Origin: Spiroplasma endosymbiont of Lonchoptera lutea
Lineage (GTDB): Bacteria; Bacillota_I; Bacilli_A; Mycoplasmatales; Nriv7
Assembly (NCBI RefSeq): GCF_964019715.1
Contig: NZ_OZ026463.1
Span: forward strand, 806,001 to 870,000
DNA: 64,000 bases
Direction: 5' to 3'
The notes beneath the pieces were generated by a model that saw nothing but the letters and a program-made list of their open reading frames with translations, searched no databases and was not told where the DNA came from. The position numbers and the translations under genes were made by a program. Shown one piece after another: positions 49,292 through 58,480 of this stretch (within the stretch, counting starts at the first letter, position 1; each line of letters begins with the position of its first letter).

Positions 49292-49308
49292 ACATACTTT
49301 TGATAAGG

Positions 49309-49351
49309 TTGTAGAAACCATATACATATGACAAGATTTTGTTTTCTACAA
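49309..49351 (+). other. Leader hairpin, unit 5
   Basis: The sequence is identical to the hairpin of units 1-3. Confidence 0.55.
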
Positions 49352-49372
49352 ACTTTTAGGGGGTGTTTTCTT

Positions 49373-49474
49373 TTGGCAGTAATATTTTGTATTGAATGCG
49401 ACAACGAAAGTTATGTTGTTGGTAATAAAAATACAGTTGGAATCTGTAATTCTTGCGATGAAAAGGGTTTTTAA
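49373..49474 (+). CDS. 33-aa zinc-ribbon-like protein, unit 5
   Basis: Both CxxC pairs are kept. The central residues are SYVVGNKN. Confidence 0.6.
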   Translation: MAVIFCIECDNESYVVGNKNTVGICNSCDEKGF

Positions 49475-49477
49475 ATT

Positions 49478-49633
49478 TTGAAAGGAACGATAGATTATAA
49501 AATATGTCGCTGGTGTTTACATCTATTTAGTGATAAACGATATTTGCATGTTGCTTGTGAGAAAAAATTTATTAATCATATTAAAAAAATTTTAAAAAAT
49601 AAAAGTAAAAGGAATTTAAAAAATAATGTTTAA
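49478..49633 (+). CDS. 51-aa Cys/His-rich basic protein, unit 5
   Basis: This is a variant of the 44-aa protein (CRWCLHLFSDKRYLHVAC) with a longer basic tail. It overlaps the next gene by 8 bp because the antisense/86-aa block found in units 1-3 is missing here. Confidence 0.55.
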   Translation: MKGTIDYKICRWCLHLFSDKRYLHVACEKKFINHIKKILKNKSKRNLKNNV

Positions 49634-49925
49634 AGTTAAATTAGTTAGTATAAAAAGAAAAATATTTAAAAATAAAGATGGCTCTATGATGTCAGGTTAT
49701 TCTGCCGAATTTTTGCGTTATGAAAATGACTTATTTGAGCCTACCGGCGAACAAAAGGCTTTATGAATTGATGATAACAATCTAGAACAACAAGAAATTT
49801 ATAAACTGTTAAAAGAAAATGTTAAATCATTTTTTAGTTGCGAATTAACTTTTGAAAAAACCCCCAAAATAGTTAACTTGCAAAAAATTGAATTATCAAA
49901 AAATCAAAAAAACTTGTCCAGTTAA
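49626..49925 (+). CDS. 99-aa basic protein, unit 5
   Basis: It is nearly identical to the other copies. Confidence 0.7.
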
Positions 49926-49935
49926 TTGATAATCA

Positions 49936-50007
49936 CTTCGGTCTGCGAAGCGGTGCGGAAGGCGTATGCCCCGCCCGCTAGCGGGTTAGTCGGCGAAGCC
50001 GACTATT
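49936..50007 (+). other. Four-hairpin origin-like island, unit 5
   Basis: Identical to the unit 4 variant, with the G-C exchange in stem 2. Confidence 0.7.
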
Positions 50008-50057
50008 ACTTGATTAAATAACACAACTGGCGAAAATCTAAAACGGGAGCATAAAAT

Positions 50058-50900
50058 ATGAATTTACAATCTCAAAATCCAACTGATTTTTATATGAAAA
50101 CGATTTATTATGGTCAATATATTCGTAATATCGTTATGCCCTTAGAACGCATTAAAGCAAATACTCGTAATGCTGATGGAGTTAAAAATAAGGGTAATTA
50201 TTATACAAAACTGCTTAATAGCAATATTCGTGCAAAATCTAATGTTATTCGGAAGGCATATCATAATTTTTGAGACTGCAAGAAACTTACATTTTTAACT
50301 CTTACTTATGCTGATGTTAATGAATTTGACATTAGAAAATGTAAGCGTGATTTAAATAAATTTTTTAAAAAATTAAAATACTGATTTAAAGTTAAAAATA
50401 AAAATATTAAGTACTTGTATACCTATGAATATCAGAAACGAGGCGTTATTCATTTTCATATTTTAATTACCGAAAAAATACCTCATAAAATTATTTTACA
50501 ATTTTGACCTTATGGAATTAATAAAAATATTAGAGTTCGTGAAAACACTAATGAAATGGTTGTAAAATATTGCTCTAAATATATAACTAAAAATGTCCTG
50601 AACGAAAAGTCATTAAACCAGTATGACTTAAATATCAAGGCTTATCAATTCTCATATAACTGTCAAAATCCTATTACTAGAAAGCAAGTATTTACCGACA
50701 CTTTGAATAATATTGTTAATAGAACTGTAAATTCTGAATTTGTAAAATACTTAAAATCAACAGTTAATAACTTTAAAACCAAAATGTGCGGAGCAATCTA
50801 TGAATTTAAAAATATTAATTATATAGACTTTGAAAGTGCAAATTATGCTTCATTAGAAAGTTTAAGATTTAGAAATCAACTAAGAAAAATGAAACATTAG
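50058..50900 (+). CDS. Rolling-circle Rep, unit 5
   Basis: This 280-aa protein has all HUH motifs intact and is very close to unit 2 with a few changes (NADGVKNKGNYYTKLL). Confidence 0.88.
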
Positions 50901-50910
50901 GAGTTAAAAA

Positions 50911-50952
50911 ATGAAAGAAAAATTGCAATTTCAAATAAGAATTAAAAATTAG
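50911..50952 (+). pseudogene. Stub of the 120-aa membrane gene, unit 5
   Basis: MKEKLQFQIRIKN then TAG, the same truncation point as units 2 and 3. Confidence 0.6.
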
Positions 50953-50973
50953 AAAATTAAGGAGAAAAGAAAA

Positions 50974-51186
50974 ATGAGTATATTTGGGCTAGTGTTCTTT
51001 ACGATTTTAACATTATTACTAGCATACTATATTGCGGTTAATATTTATCGTTTTTTTAAAGATAAAAAGAAATATGGTAGTGAAGCAAAACAGTTGCCAA
51101 AAGATTTTACTTATTCACAACGAATATTTATTGCAAAGTTTAAGCGAAATTTATTAGAACAAGATGAAAAAGAAATTAAGAAGTAG
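50974..51186 (+). CDS. 70-aa single-span membrane protein, unit 5
   Basis: It matches unit 2 apart from two residues. Confidence 0.7.
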   Translation: MSIFGLVFFTILTLLLAYYIAVNIYRFFKDKKKYGSEAKQLPKDFTYSQRIFIAKFKRNLLEQDEKEIKK

Positions 51187-51195
51187 GTTTAGAAA

Positions 51196-51345
51196 ATGTT
51201 TAAAAAAATAATTATTGAGTTAATTGAATTAATTTATCCAACTGCCGATTTACCACCCCAAGTTGTATTTTTGTTTTCAATTTTAATAATTATAATGCTC
51301 TTCTCGGCCATTATTTTTCTACTCTTTTGACCTTTTAAGCGGTAA
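51196..51345 (+). CDS. 49-aa membrane protein, unit 5
   Basis: It matches unit 2 with one conservative change. Confidence 0.65.
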
Positions 51346-51350
51346 TTATT

Positions 51351-51581
51351 ATGTTTTTAGTTGCTTGAAAAGATTTAGATTGAGAAATGACAAAATTGTA
51401 TTTTTGAGATTTATTTATTCAAATTAAAATTATTCCGGCGTGAGTTTCTGGTAAAGAAATTGATTTAACCAAAGAATTACTTTGACTTTTAATAGCGAAT
51501 ATTGCCTTTTGAATGGTATTAGTATTCACTATCTTATTTATGGTTATTTTATTTTATAAGGTTAAATCATATTTTGTTTAG
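51351..51581 (+). CDS. 76-aa Trp-rich membrane protein, unit 5
   Basis: It matches unit 2 with a few conservative changes. Confidence 0.65.
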
Positions 51582-51596
51582 AAAGGGGGTGATTAT

Positions 51597-51839
51597 ATGT
51601 TAATAAATTTCTTAGTAGAAGGAAATACACCAGGAGCAATTACTGGTGAACAAGCGGTTACTAACTTATGAAAAGCATTAATTAAAGCGTTTGGTAATAT
51701 TTGAACTGATATTATTGGTGGTAATATGCCAAATGTCGTTAATTTCTTTGCTACATATTGAGTTTTCTTGCTTGGTGTGATTATTGGTTTATTTTTAATT
51801 GCTTTCAAAATGTTTGAAAAATTAATGCCCGGCAGATAG
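51597..51839 (+). CDS. Major coat protein, unit 5
   Basis: This 80-aa protein has a fourth N-terminal variant, MLINFLVEGNTPGAI. The rest is as in units 2-4. Confidence 0.72.
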
Positions 51840-51870
51840 TAATAAAAATAAAGAAAGTGTGATTTAAGTG

Positions 51871-52860
51871 ATGCTATTGTTTAAAAAAATAAATTTAAGA
51901 TTATATGATTTTGTCGCTTTAAATCGCACTTTATTTATTATTGCGTGATTTTATGGTGCAATTTTGCATTATTATAATCCCCAAAGTTGACGAATGTTAT
52001 TTGATATTACTTATTTATTAATTGCTTTGTATATTTTGTATACTAAAATTTCTCACTTCTTTGCTCGACGAAGTTTTATTAATTTCTTATTAAATTCGCC
52101 CTTAAATTTAGTAATTGGTGCCTTAGGGACTGGAAAAACCGCTTTAATGGTTTTAGCTTCTTACTTATTAAGTGGTTGAAAAACGATTTCTACTTTTCCG
52201 ATTACCAATAAACAAATGCTTTCATTAGGACATATGTCTTTATTAGATTATAATTATCCAATTTTAGATGAAAAATCATTATTACTTTGAGATGAAACTA
52301 ATTTATTTCTCGAAGGTACTGACTATAAAGAAAACGATAGAGTAACCCAAGGTTTACAAGAATATTTTGCTTCAGCTCGCCAATTTACCCATATCGTATT
52401 AGCAAGCGGACAACGAGCCGAACATATTTGAGTTAAAGTTCGTGATATTGCGAATTCAATAATTGTTGGCATTAGAAAAAAACCAGTTAGTATTTTCCGA
52501 CCCTATTTACAAGTTATTTATGGCACTTTTAAATCAGTAAGCGAATACGAGCAATGACGATTAACGCTAATTAATGCAAAAAATGATAAAAAAGGTCGCA
52601 AAATAAAATATCGTAGCATTCCGGAATTAGACATTTATTTCTTTAAATTGAAAATTCCGATGTCAATCTTAAATCTTTACGATAATAAATATTTATCATT
52701 CTTGCGTGAATTAAGTAATCGTGCTTTGAATGATAATTATCAACATAAATTTTGAAATGATAATGTAATGGATATTGAAGCATTAGAATATTTAAAAATG
52801 GAAAAATTTAGTAAGATTCTTACTAAGTTAAAAAATAATCTGAACAAGAAAAACAAGTAA
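51871..52860 (+). CDS. Zot-like assembly ATPase, unit 5
   Basis: This 329-aa protein is nearly identical to unit 2. Confidence 0.88.
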
Positions 52861-52873
52861 AGGAGTTTAAAAA

Positions 52874-53200
52874 ATGGAAAACTTAGAAAAAATGGCTAGT
52901 TTGATTGGCGATATGTTTTATAAAGTTTTTGATTTAATTTGAACTTTAACTATTCCGGGAACAGATATTCGCATTATTATTTTTCCACTAATTATGCTTG
53001 TGATAAATCTTGTAATTGGTGGTATTTTAGGTATTCATATTGAACGACCAAAAGTTGGCTTTCGTAAAAAATATCAAAAATCAGTCGCTAATTGAGGAAC
53101 TAAGAAAAAATCATCTAGTGGTCCAATTAAGAAATTTAGTGGTAATAGTCCTAAAAATAGACCGTGAGTTAACCAACACGGACGGCGAATAAAAAGGTAG
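52874..53200 (+). CDS. 108-aa membrane protein with basic tail, unit 5
   Basis: It matches units 2 and 4. Confidence 0.68.
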
Positions 53201-53209
53201 GTTTAGAAA

Positions 53210-53455
53210 ATGTTTAAATTAATAATATTATTTATTCTTGTTGCTGTTTTTTCTATTTTTGCTTTAAACGACTTTTTAGGTTTATGAGCCTATGTGCGTG
53301 AAGGTTTAGAATATTTTAATAAAGTTTTATCAAATAATATTAAAATTTTAGACTTGTTTAAACCAATGATAAGGTTATTTTCTCAACATCCAATTTTCCA
53401 AATTTTAGGAACGATTTGTATTTTATCAACAATATACCTTATTTTAAGAAGTTAA
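53210..53455 (+). CDS. 81-aa two-helix membrane protein, unit 5
   Basis: It matches units 2 and 4. Confidence 0.7.
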
Positions 53456-53479
53456 ACATAGAAGAAAGGATAAATAAAT

Positions 53480-55321
53480 ATGTATAAATTTATGTCGTGG
53501 TTAATTATCGCTTTTATTGGTTTAGTTCCTCTAGGTGTCTTCTTTGATACAAAAAAATCACAAAAACCTAATATAGAACAATCATTTATGAAGCGAGAAA
53601 AACGAGCCACAAATTCTAGTCAATGTGGCGAAAGTTGTGAGTTAGAGTTCGTTAAAATTTTAAATAGTGAACTATGATTTAATTCACCAGCAGAAGGTAG
53701 TTATAGACTTCATTTTCCAAATGATATTTTACCTAACGATTTGAAAAAGAAAAACTTATTTTTAAAAGGCCAAGATAATATTGAAAGTGTTCTTAATTTT
53801 TACAAAAATAATGGTATAGACAATACGGGTATACTAATAACAATTCCAAAAATTATTAATGTAAAAATTAAATTTCAATTAATAAAATCTCAGTTAGTAC
53901 AAATTTGATATATAACTTCATTCTCTGCTGAAATGCCTCCTTTACCTGAAAAAGATAACGAGCAACCATTACCAAATGAAATGACAAAAAAGGATGGTGA
54001 ATATCAGTATAATCAGTTTCAAAATAAATTAGATTATTTAATGATACAACGGCGAGATTTTGATAAATTTAATTATAGTTATTTATATTGAGTTCCGATT
54101 TTTAATTTCTTTGATGATAATTTTAAATATATGAGTGAAATTTCAATTAAATTAAATGGTTTTAAACAAAATAGTAAATTTAATTTAAGTCGCAAAAATT
54201 CATATCCGCCCGGTTTCATTGAAGAAGTTATTTTTAGAGAGCTTTCCTTTTCCAGTTTTGGTGATGTTATTACTATAAAAACTGAGCATGGTAGCATTGT
54301 GGGTAATAATGAGTTTTTAGAAAATGGTAAATCACTTTGAAAATCTGGCTCACAAACAAGTTTTGGAATAGATTTTATTAACACCTTTTTTGGGCAAGTT
54401 AATTATTATGGTAATACCTTCCATTTTTTACGCTATGATGATAAATTAAAATCAGATTTTAAAGATTTTATGCTTTATTACCAAAAAGATTTAACTATTG
54501 ATTTCATTAATGATTTATTTAATAAAATTTATAAAGTTTTAGGTGAGTTTTTTGTACAATTCTTTTATGCCAGTTTTGATATGGACGCCTCTACTTATGT
54601 AGAATTAGATTACAAAGGGATGCAACAAATTCCTAAAAATGTTTTACAAATGGGTTTTTTCTATCGTTCCTTAATTACTTTTTATCCCAAACAGTATTTA
54701 ATTAACTTTGGTTCAACAATCGAAAATAGTAAGAATATGATTTTTCGTTCCTATTTCTTTGTTAAAGATAAACAAATTGCCAATGGTTTTAATACTGGTA
54801 GAAGCTCTTATCAAATAGATTTTAATGTTTTAAAAGCGTATGATAACCAATTATGAAACGCCACTAGTAATAAACTGCATTTTTACAACGCTAAAGTTGA
54901 TGTGATGTATGGGATTAATATTTTTACGCTAACTTTCCCGCTATATAAAAAGAAAAATGAAAGTACTGAATATCATTATTCTTTATACGATTTTAACATT
55001 TTGAATTCAACGGCTTTTATTGGTGGCGGGATAAGTGGTAATATGGATGATTTAATTCCCACACCCACCTGTTCTTATTGAGGTTTATTTAGTGCGATAT
55101 CTTGTGGTATTCAGCATGCTTCTGTTGGTGTGCTAAATTGATTACTCAGTCTTTCTGGAATTAATCTTTTAATTCGCCCTATTACTGACATTGCTAAAAC
55201 AACGATTAATTTTACTAAAACTGCTTTTCCGGTGTTTGAAGTCATTCCGGCATTTCAGATGTTATTTGAATTTGTAGTTCCCTTAGCAATTTTATTAATT
55301 TTAATTAAAAAATTTTCTTAA
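53480..55321 (+). CDS. ORF1 adsorption-type protein, domain type D
   Basis: This 613-aa protein has the common signal peptide, EQSFMKREKRAT, Cys pair, body and anchor. The variable domain (KILNSELWFNSPAEGSYRLHF..., IINVKIKF, ITSFSAEMP) is a fourth type and is repeated in the lipoprotein downstream. The last residues of the anchor differ (LILIKKFS). Confidence 0.82.
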
Positions 55322-55379
55322 ATAATTCTAAATATTATTATATAATATAATTTCTTTTTTGAAAGGAGGATTTTTCTTT

Positions 55380-55790
55380 ATGAAAAAATTTTTATCAGCT
55401 TTAAATTTAGTATGTGTAATGTTTATTTTTGGATGTAGAAATAATAATATTTCAACTATTGATAATTTTAAAAAATATGAATTAGTCTTTACTGAAATTT
55501 TAAATAGTGAACTATGACTTAATTCACCAGCAGAAGGTAGTTATAGACTTCATTTTCCAAATGATATTTTACCTAACGATTTGAAAAAGAAAAACTTATT
55601 TTTAAAAGGCCAAGATAATATTGAAAGTGTTCTTAATTTTTACAAAAATAATGGTATAGACAATAGGGGTATACTAATAACAATTCCAAAAATTATTAAT
55701 GTAAAAATTAAATTTCAATTAATAAAATCTCAGTTAGTACAAATTTGCTATATAACTTCATTCTATGCCGAGATGTCTAATAAAAATTAG
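55380..55790 (+). CDS. Lipoprotein carrying ORF1 domain type D
   Basis: This 136-aa protein has lipobox FIFGC (Cys19). The domain from EILNSELW to ITSFYAEM is nearly identical to this unit's ORF1, with very few substitutions. It ends SNKN. Confidence 0.85.
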
Positions 55791-55809
55791 TAATTTAATA
55801 AATATTCTT

Positions 55810-55838
55810 GAAAATCGTATTTTTATAATACGATTTTC
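55810..55838 (+). terminator. Internal terminator after lipoprotein, unit 5
   Basis: GAAAATCGTATT pairs perfectly with AATACGATTTTC and is followed by T-rich sequence. Confidence 0.7.
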
Positions 55839-55858
55839 TTAATTTAAGGAGTTTAAAA

Positions 55859-56947
55859 ATGAAATATATTATTTCCCAAGCTGATTTAGCGGATTTAAAA
55901 GCAAAAACCCAAAGTTGACTAAGTGCTAATTGCCATAATCCTTATTACTATAAAACTAAAAAACGCATTACTGCCTATTTAAATTTATGTACTTATTTCT
56001 ATATTGAAGAAACTACTTTAACAAAACTTATTAAAAAATATTTTAAAAATGCAACAAAAACCTTTTATCGTTGGGCACAAAAAATTATGAATGCTTATTA
56101 TTCTGACAATTTAGATTTGTTATTGTTTAAAACTACAAAACCACAAAATCTTAATTATCAATATAGTTTAAATTCTCGCAAAAAATTATGTGATTTATAT
56201 TTTGATTACAAAAATCTTCAAGCCGGTGGAATGTGGTCTTTATTTAACAATTTAAAAATTGATTTTCACGATGTTAAAAATTCAGAAGTTCCGAAAAATA
56301 TCAAAACCTTTTATCGCTGAATTAAATCCGACCCTCGTTGAAAAGAATTAAAACAACAAATCAAACAAACTAAACGCCATTTTAAGCGTTATGAAGTCTC
56401 TGAGATTGGTCTTTTACAAATGGATGCCAAAATTATTACCCCATCAAATTTTCCGGTGGATAAAAAATATTATATTTATGATTTCATTGACGAAATGACA
56501 CGCATAGTATTTGGCTATATTTATGATAGTTTAGGAACTAATAATGCGATTAACGCCTTACAAAGGGCAATGAAAGATTTTGGTGAACTTGGTATACCCA
56601 TTAAACGCCTTCGCACTGATAATGCTCCGGAATTTACCACCACTAATTGAAGTAATAAAAAATCATACAAAGTAAAAGAAAGGCCTTTTACAACCTTTCT
56701 TTCAAGGAATGGGGTTATTCATGAAACCACGCCAATTCGTTCACCACAAAGCAACGGTAAAATTGAACGATTCCATCAACATTATACCAAATTATTTTAT
56801 GATAATGATAAAAAATTAAATCAAAACGAACTTCAAAATTATTTAAACAAATATTATTACTTTTATAACTTTGAACGCCCTCATTCATCATTAAACACTA
56901 AAACTCCTTTTCAAACATTACAAATATTTATAAAAAATAATTTATAA
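55859..56947 (+). CDS. DDE transposase, unit 5
   Basis: The 362-aa product has its catalytic residues in place, with a short variant C-terminus (IFIKNNL). Confidence 0.85.
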
Positions 56948-57013
56948 ATATTTTTGGTGTTAAACTAATTTTTACTAACAACATCAGTATTTTTAAAAAT
57001 TTTTACAAAAAAA

Positions 57014-57037
57014 CCAGTAATTTTAATTAATTACTGG
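57014..57037. terminator. Terminator between transposase and cargo, unit 5
   Basis: CCAGTAATT and AATTACTGG form a perfect 9-bp stem between convergent genes, with A-run before and T-rich DNA after. Confidence 0.7.
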
Positions 57038-57039
57038 CT

Positions 57040-57235
57040 TGAATATTTTTAGACATTGAACTTGTTGCCGTAAGCTATTAGCAACTAAAAATAATAGTAT
57101 TTTCTTAAAACCTTACGTGCTATTTCAATACTCGCTCCGCTAATAGGTTACAGCAACAATGCTATCTAATGCTCCACAAGTATAGTTACAGTAACCTATT
57201 TTATAATTGTTCTGTAAGGCCTGATAAGTGGTTTA
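57040..57235. other. Structured, less AT-rich spacer after the unit 5 cargo gene
   Basis: This spacer is unique among the units. GTTGC/GCAAC close a small hairpin near 57062-57083, and AATAGGTTAC is inverted as GTAACCTATT some 50 bases on (about 57143-57200). No coding frame stands out. It could be a 3' untranslated structure or a small RNA. Confidence 0.4.
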
Positions 57236-57607
57236 TTAATTTTTAGGAACTAAAGGACATAAATTTTCACCAGCTCATAATCCGGTTCCGATACCTATTG
57301 CACCACCAACTAAAGCGCCAATTAAGTTTCCAGCCCCAGGAACAATACTGCCAATAGAGGCTCCTGCCGCCACACCTCCTGCTGTAAAAGTTGTCAAAGT
57401 TGGTTTGGTACAAAGTTGGCTCTGTGTTCACTGTGTATCTTGAGTATAGGTTTGTGGTGTTCTTTTACTTCTACTTAAATTTTCTAAATTACTTTTTTGT
57501 AAAGAATTTATTTCGGTTTTTGCTGTAGCTGGTGCATTTCCAACAAGTCCTGCAATTCCACTTCCGGCTATTGTTATTGTTCCTAAGATTGATAGTGATT
57601 TTTTCAT
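57236..57607 (-). CDS. Inverted cargo 3: 123-aa secreted glycine-zipper protein
   Basis: The shared cargo signal peptide (TITIAGSG...GLVGNAP) is followed by NLENLSRSKRTPQ. The C-terminal ~45 residues are a Gly/Ala-rich hydrophobic hairpin (GGVAAGASIGSIVPGAGN... LIGALVGGAIGIGTGLWAG) with repeated GxxxG, and a Cys occurs on each side. Such glycine zippers are typical of pore-forming bacteriocins and some membrane-inserting effectors. Activity is inferred only. Confidence 0.75.
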
Positions 57608-57810
57608 ATTAATTAATTTCCTTTTCGTGAATTTTTACTAATTAATAAAATTTATCGAACAATCAACGGCCTTTCTCCAAAAAATTAATCTGTAATTTCT
57701 TTACCTTGGAATTTAATTATAAACTATTTTTAAAATCTTCCTTAGAATTTGTCGTTATTTATAAAAATTTTAAATAAAAAAATAAATCCACCCCCTTTTT
57801 AAAAATCTTC

Positions 57811-57839
57811 TTGTACTTGTCATAAGTCTGTGGTATATT
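57811..57839 (+). promoter_or_regulatory. Junction promoter feeding unit 6
   Basis: TTGTAC, 17 bp and TATATT end at the unit boundary. Confidence 0.7.
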
Positions 57840-57856
57840 ACATACTTTTGATAAGG

Positions 57857-57899
57857 TTGTAGAAACCATATACATATGACAAGATTTTGTTTTCTACAA
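57857..57899 (+). other. Leader hairpin, unit 6
   Basis: The same sequence as in units 1-3. Confidence 0.55.
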
Positions 57900-57920
57900 A
57901 CTTTTAGGGGATGTTTTCTT

Positions 57921-58022
57921 TTGGCAGTAATATTTTGTATTGAATGCGACAACGAAAGCTATATCGTTGGCAATAAAAATACAGTTGGAATCTATAATTC
58001 TTGCGATGAAAAGGGGTTTTAA
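57921..58022 (+). CDS. 33-aa zinc-ribbon-like protein, unit 6, Cys lost
   Basis: A TGT to TAT change turns the first Cys of the second pair into Tyr (GIYNSC), and the ribosome site is weakened (AGGGGATG). It is probably decaying now that the unit is dead. Confidence 0.5.
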   Translation: MAVIFCIECDNESYIVGNKNTVGIYNSCDEKGF

Positions 58023-58024
58023 TT

Positions 58025-58168
58025 TTGAAAGAAACGATAGATTATAAAATATGTCGTTGGTGTTTGCATATTAGAAACTTAGGAAATCACGATGCTTGTG
58101 ATAAAAAATTTATTAATCATATTAAAAAAATATTAAAAAATAAAAATAAAGCATACTTAAAAAAGTAA
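58025..58168 (+). CDS. 47-aa Cys/His-rich basic protein, unit 6
   Basis: As in unit 1, but an inserted base moves the stop, and the end becomes AYLKK. Confidence 0.5.
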   Translation: MKETIDYKICRWCLHIRNLGNHDACDKKFINHIKKILKNKNKAYLKK

Positions 58169-58173
58169 GAAAT

Positions 58174-58480
58174 TTATTTTTTAAACCTATAAAAAATTAA
58201 ATATAGAATTCAAACAATACCAATAATAAATTGAACTACAAATCAACCTTCTTCTTTAAATAAATAAACTCATTTTAAATCTTGAAATTTTAAATTTCAA
58301 TTAAAAAATCAAACCATAGCATATAATGCTTGTCCAAATGAATTATCTTTATCAGGAGTTCAAAAATAAGCAACTCCTTGTAAAATTCAACCTATTCAAA
58401 TAGTTATGCCAAAATAATTAAGATTAACTTCTAAAAAGCAAATTATCTTATCTGAAATATCTTCTAATTTATCTAATAAA
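58174..58480 (-). pseudogene. 103-aa antisense membrane gene without its start, unit 6
   Basis: The frame is intact from the stop up to the IS boundary, but the ATG, next codon and ribosome site have been removed. Confidence 0.75.

Larger units (their letters stand above)
41661..49292 (+). mobile_element. Phage unit 4, defective and rearranged
   Basis: This 7.6-kb unit lacks the second small Cys gene, the antisense and 86-aa genes, and the nuclease half of Rep. It carries a dead forward lipoprotein, an intact inverted lipoprotein, a chimeric transposase and no cargo after the transposase. It cannot replicate on its own without a Rep supplied by another unit. Confidence 0.88.
49293..57840 (+). 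mobile_element. Phage unit 5
   Basis: This 8.5-kb unit has intact rep, coat, ATPase, ORF1, lipoprotein and transposase. It lacks the antisense and 86-aa genes. Cargo is the glycine-zipper protein. Confidence 0.9.
11961..58480 (+). mobile_element. Tandem plectrovirus (SpV1-like) prophage array
   Basis: Five genome-length phage units and a 640-bp stump are joined head to tail at the same point, each beginning CATACTTTTGATAAGG after TATATTA. Units measure about 9.5, 10.1, 10.1, 7.6 and 8.5 kb, like the known 7-8 kb Spiroplasma plectroviruses plus extra cargo. Most genes are on the plus strand. The right side is cut by an IS30 copy, with phage sequence not resuming beyond it. Confidence 0.93.
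57841..58480 (+). mobile_element. Phage unit 6, 640-bp stump
   Basis: Only the early region remains. It resembles units 1-3, because it has the antisense gene. It is cut at the IS30 boundary, and no phage DNA resumes after the IS. Confidence 0.9.

Noticed and set aside
11961-58480. Diversity-generating retroelement or recombinase shufflon behind the variable ORF1 domains
   Set aside because: I found no reverse transcriptase, no template repeat and no tyrosine or serine invertase. Variation is domain replacement, not scattered adenine mutagenesis.
11961-58480. CRISPR array or anti-phage operon explaining the repeats
   Set aside because: The repeats are whole phage genomes of 7.6-10 kb. No short spaced repeats or Cas-like proteins are visible.
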